From contig NZ_JHVI01000028.1 in assembly GCF_000620065.1 (NCBI RefSeq), positions 1 through 40,085 of the forward strand: DNA of 40,085 nucleotides, written 5' to 3'. The notes below the pieces were generated by a model. The model was given only the letters and a program-made list of their open reading frames with translations. It searched no databases and was not told the origin of the DNA. Below, one piece after another: positions 1 through 9,967 of the stretch. This stretch comes from Meiothermus cerbereus DSM 11376 (GTDB lineage: Bacteria; Deinococcota; Deinococci; Deinococcales; Thermaceae). Within the stretch, counting starts at the first letter, position 1; every line of letters begins with the position of its first letter. Both the position numbers and the translations under genes were made by a program.

Positions 1-311
1 CGGAGGGCTTGTTGCTCCTCCTGGTTCAGCAAGGCCCGCTTATCCCCTCCTGGGTTGTAGCGGTGCTTATCGATGAGCCCCTGGGGTCCCTCGGCGTTGT
101 AGCGCCGGATGAGCTTGTAGACCCAGTTCTGGCTAAACCCGGTGGCCTGGCTCACCGCCAGGGTGCTGGGGCGGTGCTCCCGGGTCTGCTGGGCGTACAA
201 CCAGATCACCTGCCAGCGGGTCTTCTCCTTGGCATCCTTGCAGCTACGGTAGCGCTGTTCGAGTTCTTCCAGGCTCAGGTGGGCGTGTAGGGCTATGGCT
301 TTGCTTGGCAT
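1..311 (-). mobile_element. IS630-type transposase, 5' part (cut by window edge)
   Basis: This reading frame starts at ATG 311 on the minus strand and runs off the left edge, leaving about 103 residues. The product begins MPSKAIALHAHLSLEELEQR and holds a helix-turn-helix region (about residues 45-75, with STLAVSQATGFSQNWVYKLI) followed by RRYNAEGPQGLIDK. That pattern is the N-terminal DNA-binding domain of IS630-family transposases and of the first ORF of split IS630 elements. The DDE catalytic domain would lie outside the window, so it cannot be judged whether the element is intact. The start lies 37 bp from the metK stop codon, so the insertion is immediately downstream of metK. The plus-strand frame over 9-290 is only its shadow. 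Confidence 0.75.
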
Positions 312-340
312 GAGTTATTATCTACATAGATTTGGTATTA
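312..340 (-). repeat. Terminal end of the IS630-type element
   Basis: Read inward on the minus strand the sequence begins TAATACCAAATC and has GATAAT at offset 19-24 (317-322). The same start and the same GATAAT offset recur at the right end of the MITE-like element at 37061-37221, which supports this being the terminal repeat of the IS. The exact outer boundary is uncertain because the other IS end is not in the window. Confidence 0.5.
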
Positions 341-347
341 CAGGGCA

Positions 348-1523
348 CTACGGCAGTAGCTTGCGCAGCTCCTCGACCTTGTCGGTGTTCTCCCAGGGGA
401 AACCCTCCCGGCCAAAGTGTCCATAGGCCGAGGTGGGGGTGTAGATGGGGCGCTCTAGGTTCAGGTTCTCGATGATGGCCCTGGGGCGGGCGTCGAATAC
501 TTTCTGGGCTGCCTCGGTAATTTTTTCGTCGGACACAACACCGGTGCCAAAGGTTTCGACCCGCATCCCCACCGGACGGGCCTTGCCGATGGCATAGGCC
601 AGCTCGATCAGGGCACGCTTGGCCAGGCCCGCCGCCACGATGTTCTTGGCGATGTAGCGGGCATAGTAGGCCGCCGAGCGGTCTACTTTGGTGGGGTCTT
701 TACCGCTAAAGGCCCCTCCGCCGTGCGGTACAGCCCCGCCATAGGTATCTACGATAATTTTGCGCCCGGTCAGACCGGTATCGCCATGCGGCCCCCCAAT
801 TACAAACTTACCCGAGGGATTAACCAGGTACTGGGTTTCCTTGCTCAGGTACTGCTCGGGGATGGCCTTCTCGATTACCTTGGTGCGGATGTCGTGGTGA
901 ATCTGGTCAGCCTCGACCTCTTCGGAGTGCTGGGTGGAGACCAGAGCAGTGCCCACATACAGGGGTTTCTGCCCCTCGTAGACCACCGTGACCTGGGCCT
1001 TGCCGTCGGGGCGCAGGTAGGGAATTTCCCCAGTCTTACGGGCTTCGGCCAGGCGGCGGGTCAGGCGATGGGCCAGCGAGATGGGCAGCGGCATCAGTTC
1101 GGGGGTTTCGTCGGTGGCGTAGCCAAACATCAGCCCCTGGTCACCTGCACCCACTCGGTCAAACTCGTCTTTAGAACCCAGCACCCGCCACTCCCACGAC
1201 TCGTTGACCCCGCCTGCAATATCCGGCGACTGCTCGTCTATGGCGGTCAGCACCGCACAGGTATCGCCATCGAAGCCATATTTGGCCCGGGTATAGCCCA
1301 CCTCGAGCACGGTCTGGCGCACCAGGCGGGGGATGTCCACATAACTATCGGTGGTAATCTCGCCCGCCACCATCACCAGGCCCGTGGTCACCAGGGTTTC
1401 GCAGGCCACCCGGGCCTTGGCATCCTCTGCCAGAATCGCATCCAGCACCGCATCCGAGATGCGGTCGGCCAGTTTGTCGGGGTGGCCTTCCGTCACCGAT
1501 TCCGAAGTTACCAGTCGTTGCAA
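348..1523 (-). CDS. metK: S-adenosylmethionine synthetase
   Basis: MetK joins methionine and ATP to make S-adenosylmethionine, the methyl donor for RNA, protein and small-molecule methylation, in the cytoplasm. The 391-residue length is typical. Visible motifs are TEGHPDK near residue 12 (ATP/methionine site), GAGDQG near residue 126, [13 protein letters not shown] near 243 and the P-loop-like [19 protein letters not shown] near 269. The start codon is TTG (1523-1521): AGAGGAGGA lies 6 nt upstream, whereas no in-frame ATG fits the conserved N-terminus. A -10 box TATACT (1567-1572, minus) would give a leader of about 40 nt, too short for a SAM riboswitch. The gene is transcribed toward the IS630 element 37 bp downstream. 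Confidence 0.97.
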   Translation of the reverse strand: MQRLVTSESVTEGHPDKLADRISDAVLDAILAEDAKARVACETLVTTGLVMVAGEITTDSYVDIPRLVRQTVLEVGYTRAKYGFDGDTCAVLTAIDEQSPDIAGGVNESWEWRVLGSKDEFDRVGAGDQGLMFGYATDETPELMPLPISLAHRLTRRLAEARKTGEIPYLRPDGKAQVTVVYEGQKPLYVGTALVSTQHSEEVEADQIHHDIRTKVIEKAIPEQYLSKETQYLVNPSGKFVIGGPHGDTGLTGRKIIVDTYGGAVPHGGGAFSGKDPTKVDRSAAYYARYIAKNIVAAGLAKRALIELAYAIGKARPVGMRVETFGTGVVSDEKITEAAQKVFDARPRAIIENLNLERPIYTPTSAYGHFGREGFPWENTDKVEELRKLLP

Positions 1524-1566
1524 CTTTGTCCTCCTCTAAAAGCGGTCTGGCCGCGTCAACCGACAA

Positions 1567-1572
1567 AGTATA
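1567..1572 (-). promoter_or_regulatory. -10 box of metK
   Basis: TATACT on the minus strand, about 43 nt before the TTG start; the -35 region is weak. The ribosome-binding site GAGGAGGA follows at 1530-1537. Confidence 0.45.
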
Positions 1573-1636
1573 GCACTTCTATGTTTTCCGTTCGACGAAA
1601 AAATCTCCCCCCAAAGCATCGGCAGGAAGCTTACAG

Positions 1637-1661
1637 TCAGTCGGCTTTTAGAACGCTTCGG
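1637..1661. repeat. Copy 1 of a 24-bp repeat shared with 6413-6436
   Basis: The reverse complement reads CCGAAGCGTTCTAAAAGCCG and continues ACTG. It matches 6413-6436 with one mismatch, in opposite orientation. It lies just before R1 copy A; the 6.4-kb copy is also next to a TATGAACCCC motif like the R1 end. Confidence 0.5.
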
Positions 1662-1670
1662 ATGAGGTTA

Positions 1671-1763
1671 TATGAACCCCGTCTGAATCGTTCCGTTAGG
1701 GGCAGCTCGGAGTACCATCGTTTTTCCGGTTGTTGCTACCCGCGCCTCAGGCGGGGGCCCCAG
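1671..1763 (+). repeat. Dispersed palindromic repeat R1, copy A
   Basis: A 93-bp unit that begins TATGAACCCCGTCTGAA and ends CCTCAGGCGGGGGCCCCAG, so its ends form an inverted repeat built on CCCCGYCTGA. Copies in opposite orientation lie at 9968-10060 and 33061-33150, and a truncated end lies at 22507-22530. Copy A shares an internal ACCATCGTTTTTC and TGTTGCTAC with the 33-kb copy. It occupies the 295-bp gap between metK and the HD-GYP gene; the rest of that gap holds the metK promoter and nothing else I recognise. Confidence 0.75.
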
Positions 1764-1818
1764 AAAAAGAACGAATCAAAGTTATTAAAAACGCCTGACC
1801 CGTGCCGCATCTGCCTGA

Positions 1819-4404
1819 TCACTTTCTAACCCGGCTGGTTATCACCTCGAGAAACGCCTGCACGATGGGGGCATCCAGGGTCTGGCCGGACTGCCTGCGC
1901 AGCTCGCGCAAGGCTTCCTGGTGGCTCCAGGCGGCCTTGTAAGGGCGGGAGTGAACCAGCGCATCGTAAACATCTACCACCGCAAAAAGACGGGCCTCGA
2001 GGGGAATCTCGTCGCCCTTCAGGCCAAAAGGATAGCCCGATCCGTCCACCCGCTCGTGGTGGTAGCGCACGATATTACGGGCCGTCTGGGACAAAAAGCC
2101 CAGGTTTTCCAGCATGCCAAAGCCGATATCGCAGTGGCTTTGCATGATGCGCCATTCAGCATCGGTAAGGGTTCCGGGTTTGAGCAAAATGGAGTCGGGA
2201 ATGGCCAGCTTACCCAGGTCGTGCAGGTAGGCCCCCATGCGCAGCCCCTCGAGGTCGGGAAAGCCCAGGCGCTGCCCCAGGGCTTCGGTCAGGGCCACCA
2301 CCCGGTCGGTATGACCACTGGTCTCCAGATCGCGCAGCTCCAGACCCAGCCCCAAAGCCCGCAGCGCATCCTCGCGGGTACGGGTGATTTCCTCGAGGTG
2401 CGCCACCCGCTCCAGGGCTCGCTCGAGCCGCCGCGCAACTGCCTCTAATAAAGCCAGGTGTTCTTCTGATATGTAGGCCTTATGGTCAAAGCTGGCCAGC
2501 GTAAGGGCTCCGTAAGGCGCCCCCTGCACAAACAAAGGCGCGGTGAGCAGGGTTCTCAGTCTATAAGCCAACAGCGTAGGCCAGGCCCCATCCCAGGTTT
2601 GGTAGTCCTCAATATACTGGACTTTGCCAGTAGCCAGGGCCTTGCCCATGAACCCGCTCCCCAACGACACCGGCAGGCTGGCAAAGTGCTGCAAGCGGCC
2701 CTCTTTGTCCCGCTCATGCCCTCGAACAAGCTGCATTAAACCGCTGCCTTTGCTGGTATCTTTGAGCTCCAATCGGTAAAAGCCACCAGCCGAAAGCCCC
2801 GTAAGGTCAATAAGCGTCTCCAGGGCCCGCTGGGCCATACAGACAGGCTCGTCCAGGGTCTCGAGGTCGGCAGACATCAGCACCAGTCTGCGGTAGCGCT
2901 CGGTCTCCCGTTTGGCCCGCTCGAGGGCTTGCAGGCGTGAAAACATCACCCCAGCCACCCGAGCCAGTGCCTCCAGGGCATAGCGATCCTGCGGCTGTAT
3001 CTCCCCGCCCATCCCTGCTGTGTCCACCGACAGCACCCCCACCATCTGGCCCTCGGGGTCACCCATCGGCACTCCCAGGTAGGCCGCCCGGGCCCGATTG
3101 CCCGAGGTAAACACAGCGCTGGGCTCGCGGGAAGCGTCGGGCAGGTACAGTGGGCTGCGCTGCTCCAGCACCCGCCAGGCCAGCCCCTGGCCCCGCTTGT
3201 GCCGGGTACCGGCTGCCCTCTCGGCGGCAAAGCCCGCCGCCGCCACCACCTCGAGCACGTCATCTTTGGGCCGATAGAGCGTTACCAGGCTGGTTGAAGC
3301 CCTGGTCTGCCCCAGGGCTTCCTTAACTGTGAGCTGCAGCAACTCCTCGGTAGTTTGCGCTGCTGTAAGGCACTGACTGGCCAGGGCAAGGCTTTGCAAA
3401 CGGGCCAGTTCACGCTGCTGGCCTGCTTGGGCTTCCAGGCGGGCCAGTACCTGCCCCACCCCACGGCCAAAGGCCTCCAACACCGACGCATCGTCCAGTT
3501 CAAAAGAGGCCTGGGCGCAGGCCACCACCACCCCAAAGCCCTCGCCGTGGGCATCCAGAAGGGGAACTAAAGCCGCGTACTCCTCAGGGGCACCCGAAAT
3601 ATTTAGGTACAGCCGAGGATCATCAAGGCCCGCCATCTGCACCCGACGCTCCTCCAGGGCCAGCCAGGCAGCCCCGTTCCCTCGAGGCACCGATAAGCCC
3701 GCTGCTTCCCAGTTCACAGCAGCACATACCCGTAGCTGATCCCCTTCGCGGCGCAAAGCTAGGGCGCGCTTCCCCCCTAAAATTTCTAGAATCAGATTAG
3801 GCAGCGAATTCCAGAGTGCGTCAGCCTCGCGAAAGGTGGACAGCACCCCCAGCACACGGGCCAGGCCTTCTTCCCGCTCGAGGCGGGCCTGGGTTATTCT
3901 TCGCTCTTTGAGCGTTTGCAACACCACACCCAGGCTTAGCCCGAGCTCCTGGGCCAGCGGCAAGGCTTCTGCCGGAAAGGGGGTGGCCTCGAGGCGATCC
4001 AGGCTTAGCCAGGCCTCTACCTTATCCCCCAAGGGTATCGGAATGTTCAGCGCCCAGTTAACGCCCTGTAGGGACTGGCGATCCTGCTGCGATAAACCAC
4101 TGAACTCAACCTTAGCCTGAGTTATTTTGGGGCGGGCCGACAAGGCCTCCTGCAAACTGCCCCCGTACCAGCGCAGCTCGTCTTGCAAGCTCAGGGAATA
4201 CCTGGGCAAGGCAATGTTGTGCCCCCGCATAGCCACAAAACGGTATGCGCTTCCTTCACGCAGCAAAGTCGAACCGGCCTGAGCCCCCGGAATCAAGCGC
4301 AAAGCCCCTTCCAAAGCCTCCGTGAGCAGGGCTTCCTGGCTGAGACTGCCCACCAAATCGCGCAATAGGGCCAACAGGCCCGGATAAGACCCCTGCATCT
4401 CCAA
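1819..4404 (-). CDS. Multi-GAF HD-GYP domain protein (probable c-di-GMP phosphodiesterase)
   Basis: An 861-residue protein with no signal peptide or membrane segment. Four GAF-like sensory modules appear in series (roughly residues 15-170, 190-325, 345-500 and 515-660) joined by helical, coiled-coil-prone linkers such as VARRLERALERVAHLEEI. The C-terminus (about 670-861) is an HD-GYP domain with SGHTDRV, the HD pair in YLHDLGKL, KPGTLTDAEW and HHERVDGSGYP, plus VVDVYDAL and RPYK. All signature residues are present, so hydrolysis of cyclic di-GMP is expected; the ligand sensed by the GAF modules is unknown. No GGDEF domain is fused. The start is TTG 4404 (AGG 5 nt upstream) or the in-frame ATG two codons later at 4398. 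Confidence 0.88.
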   Translation of the reverse strand: MEMQGSYPGLLALLRDLVGSLSQEALLTEALEGALRLIPGAQAGSTLLREGSAYRFVAMRGHNIALPRYSLSLQDELRWYGGSLQEALSARPKITQAKVEFSGLSQQDRQSLQGVNWALNIPIPLGDKVEAWLSLDRLEATPFPAEALPLAQELGLSLGVVLQTLKERRITQARLEREEGLARVLGVLSTFREADALWNSLPNLILEILGGKRALALRREGDQLRVCAAVNWEAAGLSVPRGNGAAWLALEERRVQMAGLDDPRLYLNISGAPEEYAALVPLLDAHGEGFGVVVACAQASFELDDASVLEAFGRGVGQVLARLEAQAGQQRELARLQSLALASQCLTAAQTTEELLQLTVKEALGQTRASTSLVTLYRPKDDVLEVVAAAGFAAERAAGTRHKRGQGLAWRVLEQRSPLYLPDASREPSAVFTSGNRARAAYLGVPMGDPEGQMVGVLSVDTAGMGGEIQPQDRYALEALARVAGVMFSRLQALERAKRETERYRRLVLMSADLETLDEPVCMAQRALETLIDLTGLSAGGFYRLELKDTSKGSGLMQLVRGHERDKEGRLQHFASLPVSLGSGFMGKALATGKVQYIEDYQTWDGAWPTLLAYRLRTLLTAPLFVQGAPYGALTLASFDHKAYISEEHLALLEAVARRLERALERVAHLEEITRTREDALRALGLGLELRDLETSGHTDRVVALTEALGQRLGFPDLEGLRMGAYLHDLGKLAIPDSILLKPGTLTDAEWRIMQSHCDIGFGMLENLGFLSQTARNIVRYHHERVDGSGYPFGLKGDEIPLEARLFAVVDVYDALVHSRPYKAAWSHQEALRELRRQSGQTLDAPIVQAFLEVITSRVRK

Positions 4405-4553
4405 ATCAGCCTAAGGGCGAACTGGTTTCAGTAAAAGTTTATGTATCACAACTTAGAGCGGTCTTCATGGTACAGGCCCAGTCAGGAAAAGGGCGGCTCC
4501 AGCTTTTTTTGCCGCTGGCAGTAGTGGTACAAATATCGAAGGCTGCGAAAAAT

Positions 4554-4592
4554 GCAGGTTGCCCGTGGTCGTGCAACCGACAGGCAACCTGC
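4554..4592 (-). terminator. Terminator downstream of the 5'-nucleotidase gene
   Basis: A perfect 10-bp stem GCAGGTTGCC/GGCAACCTGC with a 19-nt loop that is itself partly self-complementary. On the minus strand it is followed by ATTTTTC. It lies 18 bp after the stop of the 4611-6278 gene and separates it from the HD-GYP gene. Confidence 0.65.
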
Positions 4593-4610
4593 TATAGAAA
4601 ACGGGGGTGC

Positions 4611-6278
4611 CTAGACCCTTACCCGTAAAAAGCTGTCCACGTAGAAGGGCCCTTCCCAGCGCTGGCCCCGGGGCTCGTTGAGGATGGTAATACGGTTCTC
4701 CAGGCGCGGCTCCCAGGAAGGCTGGGTACGCAGGTACTCAATCAGCACTTCAGCATCGCTAAAGCCCGTATCCACCCGGAAGCCTTTGGCATCGCGCAAG
4801 ACAGCAAAGCCGTCGCCGCCGCCAGCGATAAAGCTGTTGGTCACCACGCGGTAGGTGGCGCCCGGGTCGAGGGGTTGGAAGCCCGTGGGGGTCTGAACCT
4901 GAACCTGGGTAACCCGGCTTCCTGCCGGACGAGCCAGATCGAAGGTATAGCGGATACCCGCCACCCCCGACAGGAAACGGCCCGCAATCTGCTCCCACTG
5001 GGAAACGCCGTTTTCCAGCGCAGCCAGAATTTCGCTGCCTTTGAGATCGAGCACCGTCAGGGTGTTGCCAAAAGGCAGCACCTCGTTCACCTGCCCCACC
5101 GTAATGTTACCTGCTGGGATGGTGGCCCGAATGCCCCCACCGTTTTGCAGCGCAATGGTAGTACCAGCCTGACGGGTTTTCCACAGCATCGCATCGGCAA
5201 TCAGGTTGGCCAGGTTGGTCTCGCGGCGGCGCACGTCGTTGCGCTCACCGTTGAGTGCTACGGCTGCCCTGGAAACCACCTGGGCCCGCAGTGCCGCGAT
5301 GGGCAGACCATAGGCGGCAATGGCGTCGAGGGCGAAGCGGTCTTCGGGCAGGTTGGCGGTCATGGGGATTACCTGGCCCTGGTGGGCCACCAGCTCACCC
5401 CGCTCGTTGAAGGTAACCTGCAGGCGACCCACCACCTTGGCCCACTCCCAGGCCTGCACCACCAGCACATCTTTGTTCTCGGGGTTCTTGATGATGGTGG
5501 GGTAGGCCCCGCCCGGGCGCAGCTCTGGGAAGGGGGTCTGGCCCAGTAGGGTATGGCTGTGGCCACCCACAATCACTTGCACGCCCGTTACCTTGCGGGC
5601 CAGCTCCTGGTCTTGCAGATAGCCCAGGTGCGAGAGCACCACAATGTACTTCACGCCTCGAGCCAAGAGCTCCACCACGGCTTGCTGGGTAGCCGGAACC
5701 GGGTCGGTAAAGCGGACGTTGGGGCCGGGGCTCGAGAGGATAGAGGTTTCGGGGGTGGTGAGGCCAATGATACCCACCTGCTGTCCTCCCACACTCACCA
5801 CCGCGTAGGGCTTAATGCGCCCCGCCAGCTTGGGTTCCCTCGAGACATCGGTATTGGCCGAGACCACCGGGAAGCGCACCCCATTCAAAAAGTTGGCCAG
5901 CCCATCGGGCCCCAAGTTGTACTCGTGGTTGCCGGGGGCCATAGCCCGGATGCCCATGCGGTGCAAAAGGTGCCGATCGGCCAGCCCCTGGTACTGATTG
6001 AAGTAGAGGGTGCCCTGGAACACATCGCCTGCATGCAAAAACAAGGGGTTGGTAGCCGTACCGCGCAACCGGTCAAAAAGTGAAATCACTCGAGCAAAGC
6101 CACCGAGGCGCTGGTTTGCCTGCCCCCCCAGGGTCAGACCGCCGGTGGGCTCGAGCCGGGCATGGGTATCGTTGATATGGACTATGGTCATAGTAAAATT
6201 GCCGCCCTGGGCCCGGGTCAATCCGGCCAGGGCTGCTCCGCTAACCAAGCCTGCTTTGAGTACATCTCTACGACGCAT
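4611..6278 (-). CDS. Exported 5'-nucleotidase / 2',3'-cyclic phosphodiesterase family protein
   Basis: A 555-residue member of the UshA/5'-nucleotidase family, which dephosphorylates nucleotides outside the cytoplasm. The start is taken at ATG 6278 because AGAGGAGGA lies just upstream and the product then opens with a Tat-like signal, MRRRDVLKAGLVSGAALAGL; an upstream in-frame start would add 33 residues of unlikely sequence. The metallophosphatase domain carries IVHINDTHARLEP, LHAGDVFQG, GNHEYN, LSHLGY and GGHSHT, which supply the two-metal ligands. The C-terminal domain carries LQNGGGIR, LPFGNTL and NSFIAGGGDGF, which form the substrate pocket. Folding before Tat export would suit metal loading. 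Specificity (nucleotide, cyclic phosphate or sugar) cannot be told from sequence. Confidence 0.9.
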   Translation of the reverse strand: MRRRDVLKAGLVSGAALAGLTRAQGGNFTMTIVHINDTHARLEPTGGLTLGGQANQRLGGFARVISLFDRLRGTATNPLFLHAGDVFQGTLYFNQYQGLADRHLLHRMGIRAMAPGNHEYNLGPDGLANFLNGVRFPVVSANTDVSREPKLAGRIKPYAVVSVGGQQVGIIGLTTPETSILSSPGPNVRFTDPVPATQQAVVELLARGVKYIVVLSHLGYLQDQELARKVTGVQVIVGGHSHTLLGQTPFPELRPGGAYPTIIKNPENKDVLVVQAWEWAKVVGRLQVTFNERGELVAHQGQVIPMTANLPEDRFALDAIAAYGLPIAALRAQVVSRAAVALNGERNDVRRRETNLANLIADAMLWKTRQAGTTIALQNGGGIRATIPAGNITVGQVNEVLPFGNTLTVLDLKGSEILAALENGVSQWEQIAGRFLSGVAGIRYTFDLARPAGSRVTQVQVQTPTGFQPLDPGATYRVVTNSFIAGGGDGFAVLRDAKGFRVDTGFSDAEVLIEYLRTQPSWEPRLENRITILNEPRGQRWEGPFYVDSFLRVRV

Positions 6279-6334
6279 GGTTCCTCCTCTGCTAAACTGC
6301 CAGGTTATTCTATACCGGCTCGTCAAAGCCAAGT

Positions 6335-6352
6335 CACGCACCCTAGTGCGTG
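6335..6352. other. Small hairpin in the divergent intergenic region
   Basis: A perfect 7-bp inverted repeat CACGCAC/GTGCGTG with loop CCTA, about 57 bp upstream of the phosphoesterase start. Its position would suit an operator, but nothing else supports that. Confidence 0.3.
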
Positions 6353-6403
6353 TGGCTATCACTTTAATCTGCAGCATCCTGGCTTTGTCAAAGCCGCGTG
6401 TGG

Positions 6404-6436
6404 TATGAACCCCCGAAGCCTTCTAAAAGCCGACTG
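6404..6436. repeat. Copy 2 of the 24-bp repeat, joined to an R1-like end
   Basis: TATGAACCCC (6404-6413), identical to the start of R1 copies A and D, overlaps by one base a 24-bp match (6413-6436, one mismatch) to the reverse complement of 1637-1661. The surrounding 412-bp gap (6279-6690) otherwise holds the promoters of the two divergent genes and no recognisable gene; a weak candidate promoter TTGTTG-17-TATGCG (6645-6673) precedes the plus-strand gene. Confidence 0.45.
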
Positions 6437-6690
6437 GGTGTGGGCGCTCCTCCTTGTGGGTGCTTTGGGTGAGGGAGCTCCATCTTGAAACACCCGGCCA
6501 GCCCTTAGGTTGCGGAGGACAGTGCGGCCTTTGGTTTCCCGGTGTTCCTGCTGCGGCTTCGTCTTCAAGCTTCTTCCTGGTATTGCTTTTGGTGGCTCGA
6601 GCTTGAAGCTTTTTTCAGCAAACCCTCAGCCCGCCCGGATAGCCTTGTTGCATAACCCGCCCACAAGTATGCGTGCGCGAAGGAGGGTTT

Positions 6691-7869
6691 ATGCGCTATT
6701 TAGCAGCTTTTCTGGTAACCGTGGCGGTTGGCTGTCAGGACATGCCTCCCAATCCCAACCCGCCTCCTGCGGGCGAGCCGCAGCTTCATCTGAAACTGGT
6801 TGTTTCCTCCGGTCTGACCCAGCCGCTTTACCTGACGCATGCCGGGGATGGTAGCGGCGATCTATACGTGGTGGAAAAAGCCGGTCGAATACGCATCATT
6901 GAGGGCCGCACCCTGCGCACACAGCCCTTCCTCGACATCACCGGAAAAACCGCCAAGGGCGGTGAGCAAGGCCTGCTGGGCCTGGCCTTCCATCCCAACT
7001 ACCGCAACAACGGCTTTTTTTATGTGAACTACACCAACACCTCTGGCGACACCATCATTGCCCGCTACAGCGCCAACCGCAGCACCAAGCTAGCCGACCC
7101 CAGCACCGAGCAGGTCGTTCTGAGCGTAGACCAGCCCTACGATAACCACAATGCTGGCTGGCTGGGCTTTGGCCCCGACAAAATGCTCTATATCCCCCTG
7201 GGCGACGGGGGTTCTGGGGGCGATCCAGAAAACTATGCCCAGCGCCTCCTTCCCCAGGATGGGAACCGCCACATGCTGGGCAAGGTGCTGCGCCTCGACG
7301 TCAACGGCAGCGAAACAGGCCTCAACTACCGCATTCCTGCAGATAACCCCAGCCTGGGCGGGCGGGTTTCGGAACTCTGGGCCCTGGGCCTGCGCAACCC
7401 CTGGCGGGCCAGCTTCGACCGGCAAACCGGCGACCTCTGGATTGGCGACGTGGGTCAGGGCACCCAGGAAGAAATAAGCCTGGGCCCCGGCGGCGGCAAG
7501 GGCCTTAACTACGGCTGGAAAATCATGGAGGGCAACCACTGCTACGACAACAGCATTCCCCCTGGCTGCAATGGCGCCAGCCTGACCCCGCCGGTACACG
7601 CCTATGGGCGCAGCGATGGTTACTCGGTTACGGGGGGATATGTTTACCGGGGTTCGCGCTTCCCCCGTATGCGGGGCCGCTATTTTTTCACCGACTTCGG
7701 CTCCGGCCACCTCTGGAGCCTGCGCCTGGTAAACGGCACCTGGACACGCAAAACCGAGATTGGCTCTGCCGGGACGGGCCTGGCCTCCTTCGGCGAAGAC
7801 GAGCAAGGCGAGCTGTACCTGATTAGCTTATTTGGAGGGCAGGTCTGGCAGCTCGAGGACCAGCTCTAG
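6691..7869 (+). CDS. PQQ-dependent sugar dehydrogenase-like lipoprotein (first of a tandem pair)
   Basis: A 392-residue protein of the soluble aldose sugar dehydrogenase (GSDH/YliI) beta-propeller family, which oxidises sugars with pyrroloquinoline quinone. The ATG at 6691 follows AAGGAGGG; the GTG six codons earlier has no such site. The N-terminus MRYLAAFLVTVAVGC ends in a lipobox, so Cys15 would be lipidated. Family motifs are GLLGLAFHPNY, PYDNHNAG (with the His expected to act as base), DGGSGGDP, LGLRNPWRASFDR, IGDVGQ and GLNYGWKIMEG. The Cys pair seen before GERGLLGL in the neighbour is replaced by TAKGGEQ here. The next gene, 82 bp on, is a paralogue. No PQQ synthesis genes are in the window, so the cofactor source is unknown. 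Confidence 0.88.
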   Translation: MRYLAAFLVTVAVGCQDMPPNPNPPPAGEPQLHLKLVVSSGLTQPLYLTHAGDGSGDLYVVEKAGRIRIIEGRTLRTQPFLDITGKTAKGGEQGLLGLAFHPNYRNNGFFYVNYTNTSGDTIIARYSANRSTKLADPSTEQVVLSVDQPYDNHNAGWLGFGPDKMLYIPLGDGGSGGDPENYAQRLLPQDGNRHMLGKVLRLDVNGSETGLNYRIPADNPSLGGRVSELWALGLRNPWRASFDRQTGDLWIGDVGQGTQEEISLGPGGGKGLNYGWKIMEGNHCYDNSIPPGCNGASLTPPVHAYGRSDGYSVTGGYVYRGSRFPRMRGRYFFTDFGSGHLWSLRLVNGTWTRKTEIGSAGTGLASFGEDEQGELYLISLFGGQVWQLEDQL

Positions 7870-7939
7870 GCAGCAAGCGCAGCGCCAGTCGGCCAGGAAA
7901 CTTGTAGTCCACACACATCGGCCTCAGAAAAGGCCGGGC

Positions 7940-7945
7940 TACACT
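7940..7945 (+). promoter_or_regulatory. -10 box for leaderless start of second sugar dehydrogenase gene
   Basis: TACACT followed by six bases and the ATG at 7952, with no Shine-Dalgarno sequence. This TANNNT-N6-ATG spacing implies a transcript that starts at or beside the start codon. Confidence 0.5.
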
Positions 7946-7951
7946 GGGCTT

Positions 7952-9055
<1,104 letters not shown>

Positions 9056-9083
9056 CAAAAACTGCCTCCCACTTGGGAGGCAG
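9056..9083 (-). terminator. Terminator between convergent genes
   Basis: A perfect 10-bp stem CTGCCTCCCA/TGGGAGGCAG with loop CT (9062-9083). On the minus strand it is followed by TTTTTGTT, so it best serves the minus-strand gene ending at 9104; it may also slow transcripts from the left. Confidence 0.65.
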
Positions 9084-9103
9084 GCCCATTAGGCAAGCCC
9101 ATC

Positions 9104-9852
9104 TCAGGGCAGGTAGTTACCGGGCGTGCCCAAGGTCTCGGGTTTTTCGGTCCACTCACCGGCAATCCCCAGCTTCCAGGCGCCCGCCACGCCGCTAACG
9201 TTGGTATAGCCCCCATACACACCCAGCCGCACGCCGCGCACCACGGTGTAGTAAAGCGAAGCGGTTACGTCGTAGCCCAGACTGAGGCCGAAAGGATAGC
9301 GCAGGCCCCCTTCCAGATAGGCATTGATGTCGCGGCTGAGTTCCAGCTTGAGGCCGGCATAAGCATTGGCTGCTGCGTTCAGCGAGACCGATGGCACAAC
9401 CACCAGGGTGGCATCCAGGCCTGCACCCCCATAGAGCACCGCGGCATCAGCAACCCGCTGCGTGATGAAGATTTCCCCACCCGCATCAAAATCGAAACTG
9501 AAAGGGCCAGGCACCATAATCTGGTTGGAGCCAAAGCGGATGGCCCCCTCCACATAGCCGGTACTAGATTCATTCAGCTTGGTAACCCCCACCAGGCCAG
9601 CGCGGCTTGCCAGCACCAGCTGGCCTGCAAAAATCCTGGGCGCAGGCTAGCGCCAGCCAGGAAGTTTTCGGTCAGGTTGAAGGTGTAGTTAAGCGCCGTA
9701 CCCCGGTAGGTGCGGTAAGGGGTTATGAACTGGCCACCCACCACCCCAAATTCGGGCAGAAACTGCAGGTTTCCGGTGATGGAAAAGCCATCGGCTAAAG
9801 CGGCACTGCCGATACCCAGCGAAGCTATTACTGCCAACACGGTTTTTTTCAT
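9104..9852 (-). pseudogene. Exported beta-rich protein, interrupted by a single frameshift
   Basis: The gene starts at ATG 9852 after GTAGGAGGC and encodes a signal peptide, MKKTVLAVIASLGIGSAALA, then short alternating strands rich in Tyr, Gly and Phe, as in outer-membrane beta-barrels or YadA/OmpA-like surface proteins. The first frame is lost near 9632-9636, where the minus strand has a run of five T; the continuing frame resumes as GQLVLASRAGLVG and runs to GTPGNYLP. One extra T in that run would restore a single 249-residue frame, FLAGASLRPGFFAGQLVL. The frame after the break still looks fully coding, which favours a recent mutation, a homopolymer sequencing error or slippage over an old pseudogene. 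I do not recognise a specific family. Confidence 0.7.
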
Positions 9853-9967
9853 ATTGCCTCCTACTGGCAAAACGCCACAAACGGCCCAATGATAGTGGCT
9901 AGGTGCGCCCTTTAACTGAGAGGGATTGAAAATTTCCCTAATGCAAATCATAAAAAATGTCTTTTTG

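Noticed and set aside
9-290. Plus-strand frame at the left edge
   Set aside because: It is the complement of the IS630 transposase N-terminus and has no family features.
1524-1670. Possible SAM riboswitch upstream of metK
   Set aside because: The likely leader is only about 40 nt from the -10 box at 1567 to the start codon, and no SAM riboswitch core is recognisable.
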